Assembly: GCF_010211755.1 (NCBI RefSeq)
Contig: NZ_PDWR01000007.1
Location: 62,001 to 126,000, forward strand
From: Pseudoxanthomonas sangjuensis
GTDB lineage: Bacteria; Pseudomonadota; Gammaproteobacteria; Xanthomonadales; Xanthomonadaceae
Length of the DNA stretch: 64,000 bases
Reading direction: 5' to 3'
Under the pieces are notes generated by a model, which did no database searches, was not told where the DNA came from, and saw only the letters and a list, made by a program, of their open reading frames with translations. This document shows, in pieces, positions 36,468 through 45,334 of the stretch. Numbering within the stretch: the first letter of the stretch is position 1; the number at the start of each line of letters is the position of its first letter. A program made the position numbers and the translations under genes.

Positions 36468-36480
36468 CTGTGGCTCCGGG

Positions 36481-37497
36481 TCAGGACAGCGCGCGCCAGT
36501 ACTTGAAGCGGCGCATCAGGCTCAGGGGCTTGCGCTTGAGGCCGCCCCGCCCGCTGGCCAGCATATCCTCGACCGCATCGAGGACACGCTCGCTCGATTT
36601 TCCATCGCGGTACGGATGCATGTCGCGTGCATAGCGCTCGCGCGCATCCCTTGAAGCATCGGTGCCAGCCAGCGCGGCGTCGAGCGCCGCTTCAAGCTCC
36701 CCTGGCTCGGCGACGTTGATCAAGTGCGGCCCCGGCGCGCGATTGCGGAACGCCACCACCGGTTTGCCGGCAAGCATGAATTCCGCCGCCACGGAAGAAG
36801 TGTCGGTCAGCATCACGTCGGCCCGGCGCAGCAGGGGCAGCAGCCGAGAACTGCCGGCAATGCGGAAGTTCGGTGCTTCGATGGCACGGATTGGGGCAGC
36901 GAAACGCTCTTCCATTTTCGGGTGGAACTTGACGATCCATTGCCAGTCGCGGCGTGCGGCCAGCGCGGCCAGCGCTTCGGCCAGTGCCGGTGCCGACGTC
37001 AGAGAAGGGCTGAACGTCGGCGCGTACAACACGAGCCTGCGGCCATCCGCCGTGCTCTCGTCGGTCGTTTCGAACAGCGGATCCATCTTCGGCCAACCGG
37101 TTTCCACGACCCTGAACCAGCCATGCTTTCTGGCCGCCTGCTGGAACGGGATCGTGGTCAGGGGACCAAAAGTACAGAACAGGTCGAACATTCCCCGGAT
37201 TCGGAAGTGGCCCTTCTTCTCGATACCCAGCCCGTGGAAGACCTGAACCTTCAAGCCGGGGAAGAACGGCGGCACCTCGTTGCCCGGCGCGTATACCGCG
37301 TCGGGATTCCATTCCCTCACGTCGGCAACGCTGCGCAACAGTTTCTCGTCGTCGCGCAGGCAATCCGGCGCCAAGCCATTGAGAAACCAAGCCACCTCGT
37401 CGCCACGCGCACGCGCCGCCGCCTGCAGGGGACGAAGGATCTCGAAACTGTAATCGAGCTCGACAAAGAACAGGTGGCGGCGCGATGGCTTGGGCAT
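36481..37497 (-). CDS. CDP-glycerol glycerophosphotransferase family protein (TagB/TagF-like)
   Basis: 338-aa GT-B-like enzyme. Signatures are VFHGLGIEKKGHF (the histidine loop seen as HGT/HGxxxK in the family), LYAPTFSPS, WIVKFHPKMEER, and the donor-site block DVMLTDTSSVAAEFMLAGKP with DTSS and the EF…P glutamate. It transfers or polymerises glycerol phosphate from CDP-glycerol. I took the ATG at 37497; a further in-frame start lies 18 bases upstream. With the TagD-like and OpgB-like genes it forms a teichoic-acid-type gene set, unusual in a Gram-negative chromosome. Confidence 0.87.
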   Translation of the reverse strand: MPKPSRRHLFFVELDYSFEILRPLQAAARARGDEVAWFLNGLAPDCLRDDEKLLRSVADVREWNPDAVYAPGNEVPPFFPGLKVQVFHGLGIEKKGHFRIRGMFDLFCTFGPLTTIPFQQAARKHGWFRVVETGWPKMDPLFETTDESTADGRRLVLYAPTFSPSLTSAPALAEALAALAARRDWQWIVKFHPKMEERFAAPIRAIEAPNFRIAGSSRLLPLLRRADVMLTDTSSVAAEFMLAGKPVVAFRNRAPGPHLINVAEPGELEAALDAALAGTDASRDARERYARDMHPYRDGKSSERVLDAVEDMLASGRGGLKRKPLSLMRRFKYWRALS

Positions 37498-37537
37498 GGT
37501 GGCTCGACGCGGCAAGGGCGGCGATTATCGCACTGGC

Positions 37538-38830
37538 TCAGCTTGGTGCCGACTTATACAGGCGCGCGTAGAAAAAACCGTCGCGCCCGCCTTCGCCCGG
37601 CAGGCACTGGCGACCGACATCGGACGCATGGCCGAAGCGCTCATCCAGCGGCTCAGCCCGCGCACCAGACGTGCGCGCGAGGAAGCCGGCGACCTGGCGT
37701 TCGTTCTCGTCCTTCAGTATCGAACAGGTCGCATACAGCAGGCTGCCGCCGGGCCTGAGCGTCTTCCACAGCGCGTCGAGCAGGCGCGCCTGCAGCGCGA
37801 CCAGCGCGGCGATGTCCCCGGCACGACGGTGCAGCAGCACGTCGGGCTGGCGGCGGACGATGCCGGTGGCCGAGCACGGCGCGTCGAGCAGGATGCAGTC
37901 GAACGGCTCGCCATCCCACCACGCGCCGGGATCGGACGCGTCGGCGGCCTTCAGTTCCGCTTCGACGCCGACGCGCGCGAGGTTCTCGCCGACCCGTGCC
38001 AGGCGACGCGGGTCGACGTCGAGCGCGAGCACCCGCAGCGACGCATCGCGTTCGAGCAGGTGCGCGGTCTTGCCGCCGGGCGCGGCGCAGGCGTCGAGCA
38101 CGCGCGCGCCATGCGGCGGCGCCAGCGCGTCGGCGACGAGCTGCGCGCTGCCGTCCTGGACGGAAACCTCGCCCTCGCCGAAACCGGGCAGGTCGCTCAC
38201 CGCGACGGGTTCGTCGACGCGGACCGCGTCGGGCAACGCCTCGTCGATGGAGAAGGCGATGCCGGCGCCGCGCAGCTTCGCGGCGTATCCGTCGCGCATC
38301 GCCTTGCGCCGGTTCGCGCGCAGCCACAGCGGCGCGGGTTGCGCGCTGGCGGCGTAGATTTCCGTCGCCTGTTCCGGCCAGTCGGCCTCGATCTTCTTGC
38401 GCAGCCATGCCGGCCACGTCGCCGACGCATCGGCGGCCGGGAAGCCTTCGCGCTGCGCGCGGCGCAGCAGCGCATTGATCATGCCGGCCTGGTGCGGACG
38501 ACCGAGCGCGCGCGCGGCCTCGACCGTCGCCGACAGCGCGGCATGCGCGGGCAGCTTCAGTTCGTCGAGTTGGGCGAACCCGACCAGCAGCAGTGCGTGC
38601 AATTCGCCGTCCTTCGTGCCCGGCGGTTTCTGCATCCACGCGCGCAGCGCCGCGTCGTAGCGCGCGCGCTGGCGCAGCGCGGCGAAGCAGATCGCCTCGA
38701 GCAGGGCGCGGTCGCGCACGTCGGCGATTTTCGGCAGCGCCGCGGCGAGCTCGGCCTTCAGCGAGCGGCCGCGCCGTACCGCGTCGATGACTTTCGCCGC
38801 GACGACGCGGACCCCGACGCCGGGCTGCAT
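37538..38830 (-). CDS. rsmB: 16S rRNA m5C967 methyltransferase
   Basis: 430-aa RsmB/Sun. The N-terminal NusB-like RNA-binding domain comprises residues 1-140 or so. The SAM-binding domain has [24 protein letters not shown] (cysteine that releases the product) and [12 protein letters not shown] (catalytic cysteine). The ATG at 38830 is used; a GTG two codons earlier (38836) is also in frame. It lies directly after fmt, the common def-fmt-rsmB order reading on the minus strand. Confidence 0.95.
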   Translation of the reverse strand: MQPGVGVRVVAAKVIDAVRRGRSLKAELAAALPKIADVRDRALLEAICFAALRQRARYDAALRAWMQKPPGTKDGELHALLLVGFAQLDELKLPAHAALSATVEAARALGRPHQAGMINALLRRAQREGFPAADASATWPAWLRKKIEADWPEQATEIYAASAQPAPLWLRANRRKAMRDGYAAKLRGAGIAFSIDEALPDAVRVDEPVAVSDLPGFGEGEVSVQDGSAQLVADALAPPHGARVLDACAAPGGKTAHLLERDASLRVLALDVDPRRLARVGENLARVGVEAELKAADASDPGAWWDGEPFDCILLDAPCSATGIVRRQPDVLLHRRAGDIAALVALQARLLDALWKTLRPGGSLLYATCSILKDENERQVAGFLARTSGARAEPLDERFGHASDVGRQCLPGEGGRDGFFYARLYKSAPS

Positions 38831-38842
38831 GTTCACCTGCGC

Positions 38843-39766
38843 CTACTCCGCGACCGGCAGATCGCGCCGCGCATTGAGGTAGTCCGCGGCGGAAATCGCC
38901 TTGCCGCCTTCGCGCTGCACGCGCAGCAGCCGCAACGCGCCTTCGCCGCAGGCGATGTCGATGCCGTGCTTGCCCGCGGCGGCGACGCGGCCGTGGTCCG
39001 ACACGAATGCCGCCGGCAGCGCGACCGCCTCGTGGATGCGCAACCGCTCGCCGGCGACCTGCGCTTCGGCGACCGGCCACGGATTGAACGCACGCACCTT
39101 GCGCGCGAGGACTTCGGCGGGCAGCGACCAGTCGAGTTTCGCCTCGGCCTTGTCGAGCTTGTGCGCGTAGGTGACGCCCGCTTCCGGTTGCGGCCGCGCG
39201 GGCGGCAGCGTGCCCTCGCGAAGTCGCTGCAGGCCGTCGGCGAGGACCTGCGCGCCGAGTTCGGCGAGGCGGTCGTGCAACCGGCCGCCGGTTTCTTCCG
39301 CGCCGATGCGGATCGATGCCGACAGCAGCACCGGCCCGGTGTCGAGCCCGGCTTCCATCTGCATCAGGCACACGCCGGTCTCGGCGTCGCCGGCCTCGAT
39401 CGCGCGCTGGATCGGCGCCGCGCCGCGCCAGCGCGGCAGCAGCGAGGCATGCACGTTCCAGCAGCCGTGGCGCGGGATCGCCAGCACCTTGCGCGGCAGG
39501 ATCAGGCCGTAGGCGACCACGACCATCAGGTCGGGCTGCAGCGCGCGCAGTTCGTCCTGCGCGGCCTGGCCCTTCAGCGTTTCCGGCTGCCGCACCGGAA
39601 TGCCGAGGCGCAGCGCTTCCTGCTTCACCGGCGATGCCGCCAGCCCGCGACCGCGGCCGGCCGGCCGGTCGGGCTGCGTGTACACGGCCACGACCTCCCC
39701 GCCCGCCGCGGCCGCGCGCAGCGAAGGAACGGCGAAGTCGGGGGTGCCGGCGAAAACGATCTTCAT
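38843..39766 (-). CDS. fmt: Methionyl-tRNA formyltransferase
   Basis: 307-aa enzyme formylating initiator Met-tRNA with 10-formyl-tetrahydrofolate. Catalytic motifs are [20 protein letters not shown] (Asn and His) and [12 protein letters not shown] (Asp). The C-terminal OB-fold domain follows near [13 protein letters not shown]. The start [16 protein letters not shown] is the classical one. It lies between def and rsmB; a reiterated-word inverted repeat fills the 91-base gap to def. Confidence 0.96.
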   Translation of the reverse strand: MKIVFAGTPDFAVPSLRAAAAGGEVVAVYTQPDRPAGRGRGLAASPVKQEALRLGIPVRQPETLKGQAAQDELRALQPDLMVVVAYGLILPRKVLAIPRHGCWNVHASLLPRWRGAAPIQRAIEAGDAETGVCLMQMEAGLDTGPVLLSASIRIGAEETGGRLHDRLAELGAQVLADGLQRLREGTLPPARPQPEAGVTYAHKLDKAEAKLDWSLPAEVLARKVRAFNPWPVAEAQVAGERLRIHEAVALPAAFVSDHGRVAAAGKHGIDIACGEGALRLLRVQREGGKAISAADYLNARRDLPVAE

Positions 39767-39772
39767 GCGGGA

Positions 39773-39855
39773 TGACGAGGCGTGGGCGGAGAGGAGCGAG
39801 GAGTGAGCAAAGGCGATTTACGACTCACTCCTCTTCGCTCGCTTCTGCTCTTCTG
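39773..39855. repeat. Reiterated-word inverted repeat B (fmt/def spacer)
   Basis: The left arm contains GAGGAGCGAGGAGTGAG and the right arm its rough complement CTCACTCCTC-TTCGCTCGCTTCT, with a short central loop (ATTTA). Arms are imperfect, and within each arm the word GAG(C/T)GAGGAG is repeated. The words are close to those of repeat A at 31037-31134, so these two copies may share origin. It occupies the whole fmt-def gap. Confidence 0.6.
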
Positions 39856-39857
39856 CC

Positions 39858-40373
39858 TTAGCCGCCCTGCTTGCGCAGCTTTTCCAGCTTCTTGATCGCG
39901 CGGTCGCGCTTCAGCGGCGACAGGTGGTCGATGAACAGCCTGCCGTCGAGGTGGTCGACCTCGTGCTGCACGCAGGTGGCCAGCAGGCCGTCGGTGCGCA
40001 GTTCGAACGGCTTGCCATGGCGGTCCAGCGCCTCGACCACGATGCCGTCGGCGCGGGTCACGTCGGCGTAGATGCCGGGGATCGACAGGCAGCCTTCCTG
40101 GTGCGCGCGCAGGTCGACCGAGCGTTCGCGGATCACCGGGTTGATGAACACCAGCGGCTGTTCGCGGCCTTCCGTGACGTCGATCACCATGAAGCGCCGG
40201 TGGGTGTCGACCTGGGTCGCGGCCAGGCCGATGCCCGGCGCTTCGTACATGGTCTGGAACATGTCGTCGAGCAGGCGCTGGAAGGCCGGATCGGCCAGCG
40301 TGGCCGCATCCACCGGCGCAGCCACGGTGCGCAGGCGATGGTCGGGGAATTCGAGGATCGGGAGCAGGGACAT
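39858..40373 (-). CDS. def: Peptide deformylase
   Basis: 171-aa iron-dependent deformylase removing formyl groups from nascent proteins. All three motifs are intact: GIGLAATQ (47-54), EGCLS (93-97) and HEVDH (137-141). The ATG at 40373 ([15 protein letters not shown]) matches the family. It heads the def-fmt-rsmB unit and is divergent from the LysM gene. Confidence 0.97.
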   Translation of the reverse strand: MSLLPILEFPDHRLRTVAAPVDAATLADPAFQRLLDDMFQTMYEAPGIGLAATQVDTHRRFMVIDVTEGREQPLVFINPVIRERSVDLRAHQEGCLSIPGIYADVTRADGIVVEALDRHGKPFELRTDGLLATCVQHEVDHLDGRLFIDHLSPLKRDRAIKKLEKLRKQGG

Positions 40374-40436
40374 GTCGTTCCGGGACTGGGGCCGCCGGGG
40401 AATCCGGCCGGAGCTCACGAATTCTAACGCCAACGC

Positions 40437-40467
40437 TTGCCCAACGGCCCGGAATCTGGACTATAGT
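40437..40467 (+). promoter_or_regulatory. Putative promoter of the LysM gene
   Basis: TATAGT at 40462-40467 is a good -10 hexamer. TTGCCC at 40437-40442 is a plausible -35, though the 19-base spacing is a little long. The predicted transcript begins near 40474, directly before a small hairpin (ACCTG…CAGGT, 40477-40494) in the 31-base leader. Confidence 0.5.
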
Positions 40468-40504
40468 GGACCGACCACCTGTGGGGAATCAGGTAGATAC
40501 CGCC

Positions 40505-41629
40505 ATGTTTAAACAAATTCGTACGGTTGTCGCCGTCGCGGCCCTGACCGTGGCCACTGTTGCCGCCGCCGCGGAGATGGCCGATGGCCATCCCGACACC
40601 TACGTGGTGCGCAAGGGCGACACCCTCTGGGACATCTCGGCCAAGTTCCTGAAGAAGCCGTGGCTGTGGCCGGAAATCTGGCAGGCCAACCCGCAGGTCA
40701 AGAATCCCCACCTGATCTACCCCGGCGACGTGCTCAGCCTCGCCTATCTGGACCGCGTGGCGGTGCAGGAAGGCCCGCGCGAGGAAGCGCCGATCACCGG
40801 CGTGCCGCTGTCCGACATCGAACCGTTCCTGAAGAACCTGCGCGTGGTCGACAGCTTCAAGGAGCTGCCGTACGTGGCCGGCCTCGAGGACAATCGCCTG
40901 CGCGGCTCCAACGGCCAGACCTTCTACGTGCTCGGCCTCGACGTGCAGCCCGGCCAGCGCTACGCCGTGGTCCGCCCGACCGCGATCTACGCCGAACCCA
41001 AGCCGCGCACCGACCTCGATTTCCGCGGCGCCCACATCCGCGGCGAAGGCAGGCTGTGGAAGGACTACACCCCGCCGAACGAGAACAGCGAGCTGCTCGG
41101 CTACGAACTGGCCCAGGTCGCGGTGGCCACCGCCGTGCGCGGCGTGACCGCCGGTACCGAGGTCAGCACCCTGACCGTCGGCGACGACGGCTACGAAGTG
41201 CGCGCCGGCGACCGTATCGTCCCGCTGGAGGCGCAGCCGTACGACCTGCAGTTCTTCCCGCACGCGCCGGCGACGCAGGCGGCCGAGGGCAAGCTGCGCG
41301 TGCTGGCCGTGGCCGACGCGCTGACCGCCGCCGGCCCGCGCGACGTCATCGCCATTTCCGGCGGCCGCCGCGAGGGCATCGACAACGGCACCGTGTTCTC
41401 GATCTGGCGCCAGGGCAGCCACGTCAAGAACAACGTGCGCCACCGCGAGTCCTCGCGCATGGACGACGCCTACAAGAGCGGCGCCGGCCGGGTTTCGCTG
41501 CCCGACGAGTACGCCGCGCACGCGATGGTGTTCCGCACCTTCGACAAGGTCAGCTACGCGCTGGTGATGGAAGGCACCAAGCCGGCGCGCGTCGGCTACG
41601 AACTGAAGCACCCCGACGCGACGTACTGA
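40505..41629 (+). CDS. Exported LysM-domain protein
   Basis: 374-aa protein with a cleavable Sec signal (MFKQIRTVVAVAALTVATVA, cut near AAA). One LysM peptidoglycan-binding domain follows at about 30-78 (YVVRKGDTLWDISAKFLKKP, then WPEIWQANPQ and LIYPGDVL). The remaining 290 residues are a conserved but uncharacterised extension. LysM proteins in the def-dprA interval are common in this bacterial group. A periplasmic cell-wall role is inferred from the signal and domain. Confidence 0.9.
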   Translation: MFKQIRTVVAVAALTVATVAAAAEMADGHPDTYVVRKGDTLWDISAKFLKKPWLWPEIWQANPQVKNPHLIYPGDVLSLAYLDRVAVQEGPREEAPITGVPLSDIEPFLKNLRVVDSFKELPYVAGLEDNRLRGSNGQTFYVLGLDVQPGQRYAVVRPTAIYAEPKPRTDLDFRGAHIRGEGRLWKDYTPPNENSELLGYELAQVAVATAVRGVTAGTEVSTLTVGDDGYEVRAGDRIVPLEAQPYDLQFFPHAPATQAAEGKLRVLAVADALTAAGPRDVIAISGGRREGIDNGTVFSIWRQGSHVKNNVRHRESSRMDDAYKSGAGRVSLPDEYAAHAMVFRTFDKVSYALVMEGTKPARVGYELKHPDATY

Positions 41630-41660
41630 GCCGGCGGGTCGGAATTCCCCTACGCACAGC

Positions 41661-41692
41661 GAAGCAGGCGCCCGAGGGCGCCTGCTTCGTTT
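41661..41692 (+). terminator. Intrinsic terminator of the LysM gene
   Basis: The stem GAAGCAGGCGCCC and its complement (41661-41673 and 41676-41688) pair over 11-13 bp with a tiny loop. GTTT follows. It lies about 30 bases after the LysM stop codon and just before dprA. Confidence 0.75.
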
Positions 41693-41710
41693 CCGCCCTA
41701 CGCTGGGCGG

Positions 41711-42853
41711 ATGGAAATCGACGACGACCTCCTCGCCCTGCTGAAACTCGCGCTGGCCGGCGGCGCGATGGCCGCGCGCCGCGACCTGCTGGATGCGCAC
41801 GGCGGCCATGCCGTCGAAGCGGTCGCCGCCGGCCTGCGCCGCGCTGGCGCACTCGACGACACGCAGCGCAGCCGCCTGCGCTCGCCGCCGCCGGCGGAGT
41901 GGCGGGCGTCGCTCGAATGGCTGGCGCAGCCCGGCCACCACCTGCTCGGCTGGCACCACGCCGACTACCCGCCGCTGCTGCGGCGCTGCCCCAGCCCGCC
42001 GCTGGCCCTGTTCGTCGACGGCGACCCGGCCCTGCTGTGGCGCCCGGCCGTGGCCGTGGTCGGCAGCCGTTCGCCGACCGCGGGCGGACGCGACAATGCC
42101 CGCGGCTTCGCCCGTGCGCTGGCCGCGGCCGGCGTCGCCGTCGCGAGCGGGCTGGCGGCGGGCGTCGATGCCGCCGCGCACGAAGCCGCCCTGGCGGTCG
42201 ACGGCGGCATCACCGTCGCCGTGCTCGGCACCGGCCCCGACCTGGCCTATCCGCCGGGCCACGCCGGCCTGCGCGAGCGCATCGCGGCGCGCGGCGCGGG
42301 GCTCAGCGAACACCCGCCCGGCACCGCGGCCAAGCCCGGCCACTTCCCCAGCCGCAACCGCATCCTCGCCGGACTGTCGCTGGGCACGCTGGTGATCGAG
42401 GCCGCCGAACGCTCAGGCGCGCTGATCACCGCGCGCCAGGCCGCCGACTGCGGCCGCGAGGTGTTCGCCGTACCCGGTTCGATCCACAACCCGCTGGCCC
42501 GCGGTTGCCACCGGCTGATCCGCGACGGCGCGGCGCTGGTCGAAAGCGCCGGCGAGATCCTCGCCGCCATCGCCCCGTTGGCCGACGAGCTGGTCGCGAG
42601 CCTGCGCGGTCGGCTTGTGGACGGTGCCGACCGCCCCCATTCAGGAGCGGTCGAGGGCCCGTCGGGTCCGCCGGCCGGGCTCGACCCCGACTACCAGACC
42701 TTGTGGGTGGCGCTCGGCCACGACCCAACCGGTATGGATGAACTGGTCGAACGCACCGGATTGACGGCGGCCGAACTGTCGTCCATGCTGCTGGTCATGG
42801 AACTGGATGGACGGGTTGCGGTCGAACACGGCCGCTACTCGCGAAAATCTTAG
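41711..42853 (+). CDS. dprA: DNA-processing protein A
   Basis: 380-aa DprA/Smf that loads RecA on incoming single-stranded DNA during natural transformation. The Rossmann-like core has [25 protein letters not shown], and [20 protein letters not shown]-terminal winged-helix (DprA_WH) lies near [18 protein letters not shown]. Between core and winged helix is a short Pro/Gly-rich linker. A TACGCT hexamer ends 6 bases before the ATG, so a leaderless message is conceivable. Confidence 0.95.
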   Translation: MEIDDDLLALLKLALAGGAMAARRDLLDAHGGHAVEAVAAGLRRAGALDDTQRSRLRSPPPAEWRASLEWLAQPGHHLLGWHHADYPPLLRRCPSPPLALFVDGDPALLWRPAVAVVGSRSPTAGGRDNARGFARALAAAGVAVASGLAAGVDAAAHEAALAVDGGITVAVLGTGPDLAYPPGHAGLRERIAARGAGLSEHPPGTAAKPGHFPSRNRILAGLSLGTLVIEAAERSGALITARQAADCGREVFAVPGSIHNPLARGCHRLIRDGAALVESAGEILAAIAPLADELVASLRGRLVDGADRPHSGAVEGPSGPPAGLDPDYQTLWVALGHDPTGMDELVERTGLTAAELSSMLLVMELDGRVAVEHGRYSRKS

Positions 42854-42897
42854 TTTTCCCACCTCCACAGTGCCGGCACCGGCACAGGCCGAGGGCA

Positions 42898-43371
42898 ATG
42901 AAAGAGAGCATCTTGGACGTCCTGCTGTATCTGTTCGAACACTACTTCACCGAAGACGCCGACCCCGTCCGCGACCGCGATTCGCTCCAGAACGGCCTGC
43001 TCCAGGCCGGTTTCAGCCCCGCCGAAATCAACCGTGCCTTCGACTGGCTCGACGCCCTCGCCGAACAGCGGCCGAGCGTGGCCGAGCCGCGCGTCGGCGG
43101 CCCGACCCGCGTCTACCACGGCCCCGAGCTGGAGAAGCTCGACGTCGACTGCCGCGGCTTCCTGCTGTACCTGGAGCAGCACGGCATCCTCGACGCCGAC
43201 CAGCGCGAACTGGTGCTCGACCGCGCGATGGCGCTGGACCAGGATGAACTCGACCTCGACGACCTGAAGTGGGTCGTGCTGATGGTGCTGTTCAACCAGC
43301 CCGGCAGCGAAGCGGCGTACGCGTGGATGGAAACGCAGATGTTCGCCGACGAACCGGAACCGGTGCACTGA
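42898..43371 (+). CDS. smg: Smg family protein (DUF494)
   Basis: 157-aa acidic, helical protein of the Smg/DUF494 family, of unknown biochemical role. The start [17 protein letters not shown] and the end block GVVLM-type [15 protein letters not shown] are diagnostic. It follows dprA in the usual dprA-smg-topA order of gammaproteobacteria. Here the GYF genes are inserted between smg and topA. Confidence 0.93.
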   Translation: MKESILDVLLYLFEHYFTEDADPVRDRDSLQNGLLQAGFSPAEINRAFDWLDALAEQRPSVAEPRVGGPTRVYHGPELEKLDVDCRGFLLYLEQHGILDADQRELVLDRAMALDQDELDLDDLKWVVLMVLFNQPGSEAAYAWMETQMFADEPEPVH

Positions 43372-43377
43372 CGTCCC

Positions 43378-43400
43378 GCCGGTGGCGCAACGCCACCGGC
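43378..43400 (+). terminator. Hairpin after smg
   Basis: A perfect 10-bp stem, GCCGGTGGCG with its complement and a CAA loop, lies 6 bases after the smg stop codon. There is no clear U tract, so it is terminator-like only. Confidence 0.5.
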
Positions 43401-43467
43401 ATTCACCTTCACTCCCGCGCCAGAATCATCGCCGGCGCATCGATCGCGTTTCCCGAATCCTGCCCCC

Positions 43468-43523
43468 GGCTAGCGGGCGGCGTGTCGCATGCATTAACTT
43501 AGCGGCAGGTTCAGGGGGAACAA
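43468..43523 (+). promoter_or_regulatory. Duplicated leader before the first GYF gene
   Basis: This stretch matches the leader of the third GYF gene (45273-45334): both contain GGCTAGCG, CGCATGC, TTAAC and CAGGGGGAA in the same order. In the downstream copy, TAG is the stop codon of the preceding GYF-pilin gene. Here the same TAG follows no gene, so it may be the last trace of a lost paralogue. The CAGGGGGAA is the ribosome binding site of the following gene. Confidence 0.5.
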
Positions 43524-44567
43524 ATGTCGATCTGGTTTTACACCGATGCCGAACAGCAGCGGCTGGGGCCGCTGTCGACCGACGAACTGAAGCGTTTTTT
43601 CCGCGACGGCACGATCACGCCGGACACCCTGGTCTGGCGCGACGGCATGCTGCAATGGCGCCCGCTCGGCGAGCTCGCCGCGCAGCTGGGGCTGGTGGAA
43701 ACGCCGCCGGCCGCTGCCGGAATCCACGCCGCGGCGCCGGCATCGCCACCGCAACCGCCGCAACCGCCGATGCCGCCACCGCCTCCCGCGCCCGAACCTC
43801 CGCCGCCGGAGCCGCCGCCGCTGACCGGGCGCGCGATGTTCAGCCTCGGCGTCGAACCCTCGGAGGCGCCGCCGCCGAGGCCCGCGCCCGCGTACGCGAG
43901 CCCGGACCCCGACACGCAGGCCGAACACAATCCCTACGCGCCGTCGCAGGCGTCGCTGTCCCCGTCGTCCGCACTGTACGGGCGGCGCAGCGGCGATCGC
44001 GACGTGGTCTATGCCGGTTTCTGGAAGCGCGCGGCGGCCATGATCATCGACGGCGTCATCCTGTCCGTCGTCGCCGGCCTGGGTGGCGAGGTGCTCGGCA
44101 CGATATTCAGCGATCTCAGCGGCGGCGGCGAAGCGGCCCTGATGGTGTGGGTCCTGCTGGTCACCGCCGCCATGTACGCGCTCTACTTCGCGTGGTTCCA
44201 TTCGTCGTTCATGATGGCCACGCCGGGCAAGCTGGCCATCGGCATCAAGGTCGTGCGCAGCGATGGCGAACCGATCGGCTTCCTGCACGCGCTTGCGCGC
44301 TACATCGCCACCGTCCTCAGCACCATCCCGCTGATGGTCGGCTACCTGATGGCCGGTTTCACCGGGCGCAAGCAGGCGCTGCACGACATGATCTGCGGCA
44401 CCGTGGTGACGGACAAATGGGCCTTCACCGACCAGCCGGGCATGCAGCGCCACGAACTGGGCACCGCCGCGAAGGTGGTGCTGGGCCTCTACGCGCTGCT
44501 GCTCGTGCTGATCTTCGTCGCCTTCTTCGCGCTGGGCCTGGCCCAAGCCGCTCGCGGCATCCATTGA
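43524..44567 (+). CDS. GYF_2-RDD membrane protein
   Basis: 347-aa protein. Residues 1-60 form a GYF_2 domain (WFYTDAEQQRLGPLSTDELK and TLVWRDGMLQWRPL). A 90-residue Pro-rich linker follows. A C-terminal RDD domain with about four transmembrane helices then begins at VVYAGFWKRAAAMIIDGVIL and contains TPGKLAIGIKVV and GRKQALHDMICGT. GYF_2 domains bind proline-rich peptides, and the linker could be an internal ligand. RDD proteins are proposed transporters or chaperones without agreed function. The ribosome binding site AGGGGGAA precedes the ATG. Confidence 0.88.
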   Translation: MSIWFYTDAEQQRLGPLSTDELKRFFRDGTITPDTLVWRDGMLQWRPLGELAAQLGLVETPPAAAGIHAAAPASPPQPPQPPMPPPPPAPEPPPPEPPPLTGRAMFSLGVEPSEAPPPRPAPAYASPDPDTQAEHNPYAPSQASLSPSSALYGRRSGDRDVVYAGFWKRAAAMIIDGVILSVVAGLGGEVLGTIFSDLSGGGEAALMVWVLLVTAAMYALYFAWFHSSFMMATPGKLAIGIKVVRSDGEPIGFLHALARYIATVLSTIPLMVGYLMAGFTGRKQALHDMICGTVVTDKWAFTDQPGMQRHELGTAAKVVLGLYALLLVLIFVAFFALGLAQAARGIH

Positions 44568-44589
44568 ACGACTCGCAAGGGGAATCGCG

Positions 44590-45279
44590 ATGAGCGACTG
44601 GTACTACGCCGAAGGCAACCAACAGCGGCGCGGCCCGCTGCCCGAAACCGACCTGGCCGAGCTGTTCCGCAGCGGCCGCATCGGGCTCGACACCTGGGTC
44701 TGGCGCGAAGGCCTGCCGCAGTGGCGGCCATTGTCCGAGTTCGCGCGCGAACTCGGCCTGTCCGTCGCCGCCGCGCCGCCGCCGTTGCCGTTGCCGCCGA
44801 CGATGCCCGGACAGGCCGCGGCGCCCGCGCCCGCGACGCCGAAGCGCGGCCTGTCCGGCTGCATGATCGCGCTGATCATCGTTGCGGCGTGCAGCGTCCC
44901 GGCGATCGCCATCCTCGCCGCGATCGCCCTGCCCGCGTACCAGGACTACACCCTGCGCGCGAAGGTCGCCGGCGCGCTGACCGAGGCCGCCCCGCTGAAG
45001 GTGGCGGCCGCCGAATTCCGGGCGCGCGACGGGCGCTGCCCGGACAACGGCGATGCCGGCTTCGGCCCCGCGGAAAGCTACGCTACCGCGCAGGTCGCGT
45101 CGATCCGGCTGGGCGAGTTCGAGGATGGGAAATGCGGCATGGAGCTGCGGCTGCGCGGCACCGGCAGCGACAGGCTCGACGGCAAGGCCGTATGGTTCGA
45201 GCTCGACGCCAATGCCGGCCGCTGGACCTGCACTTCCGAAATCGAGAACCGCTACCTGCCGCGGGCCTGCCGCGGCTAG
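44590..45279 (+). CDS. GYF_2 domain fused to a pilin-like segment
   Basis: 229-aa protein. A GYF_2 domain (WYYAEGNQQRRGPLPETDLA; TWVWREGLPQWRPL) and a short Pro-rich linker are followed by one transmembrane helix (CMIALIIVAACSVPAIAILA). That helix runs into AIALPAYQDYTLRAKV, the hallmark of the N-terminal helix of major type IV pilins. The remainder has two cysteine pairs and the length of a small pilin head. A pilin normally has its helix at the extreme N-terminus after a prepilin cleavage site. Here it is internal and no canonical site is present. It sits 22 bases after the first GYF-RDD gene, with AGGGGAA as ribosome binding site. Confidence 0.82.
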   Translation: MSDWYYAEGNQQRRGPLPETDLAELFRSGRIGLDTWVWREGLPQWRPLSEFARELGLSVAAAPPPLPLPPTMPGQAAAPAPATPKRGLSGCMIALIIVAACSVPAIAILAAIALPAYQDYTLRAKVAGALTEAAPLKVAAAEFRARDGRCPDNGDAGFGPAESYATAQVASIRLGEFEDGKCGMELRLRGTGSDRLDGKAVWFELDANAGRWTCTSEIENRYLPRACRG

Positions 45280-45334
45280 CGCGCGGCAACGCGCATGCGT
45301 TAACGTCGCAACAGGGAATCCAGGGGGAAAACCG

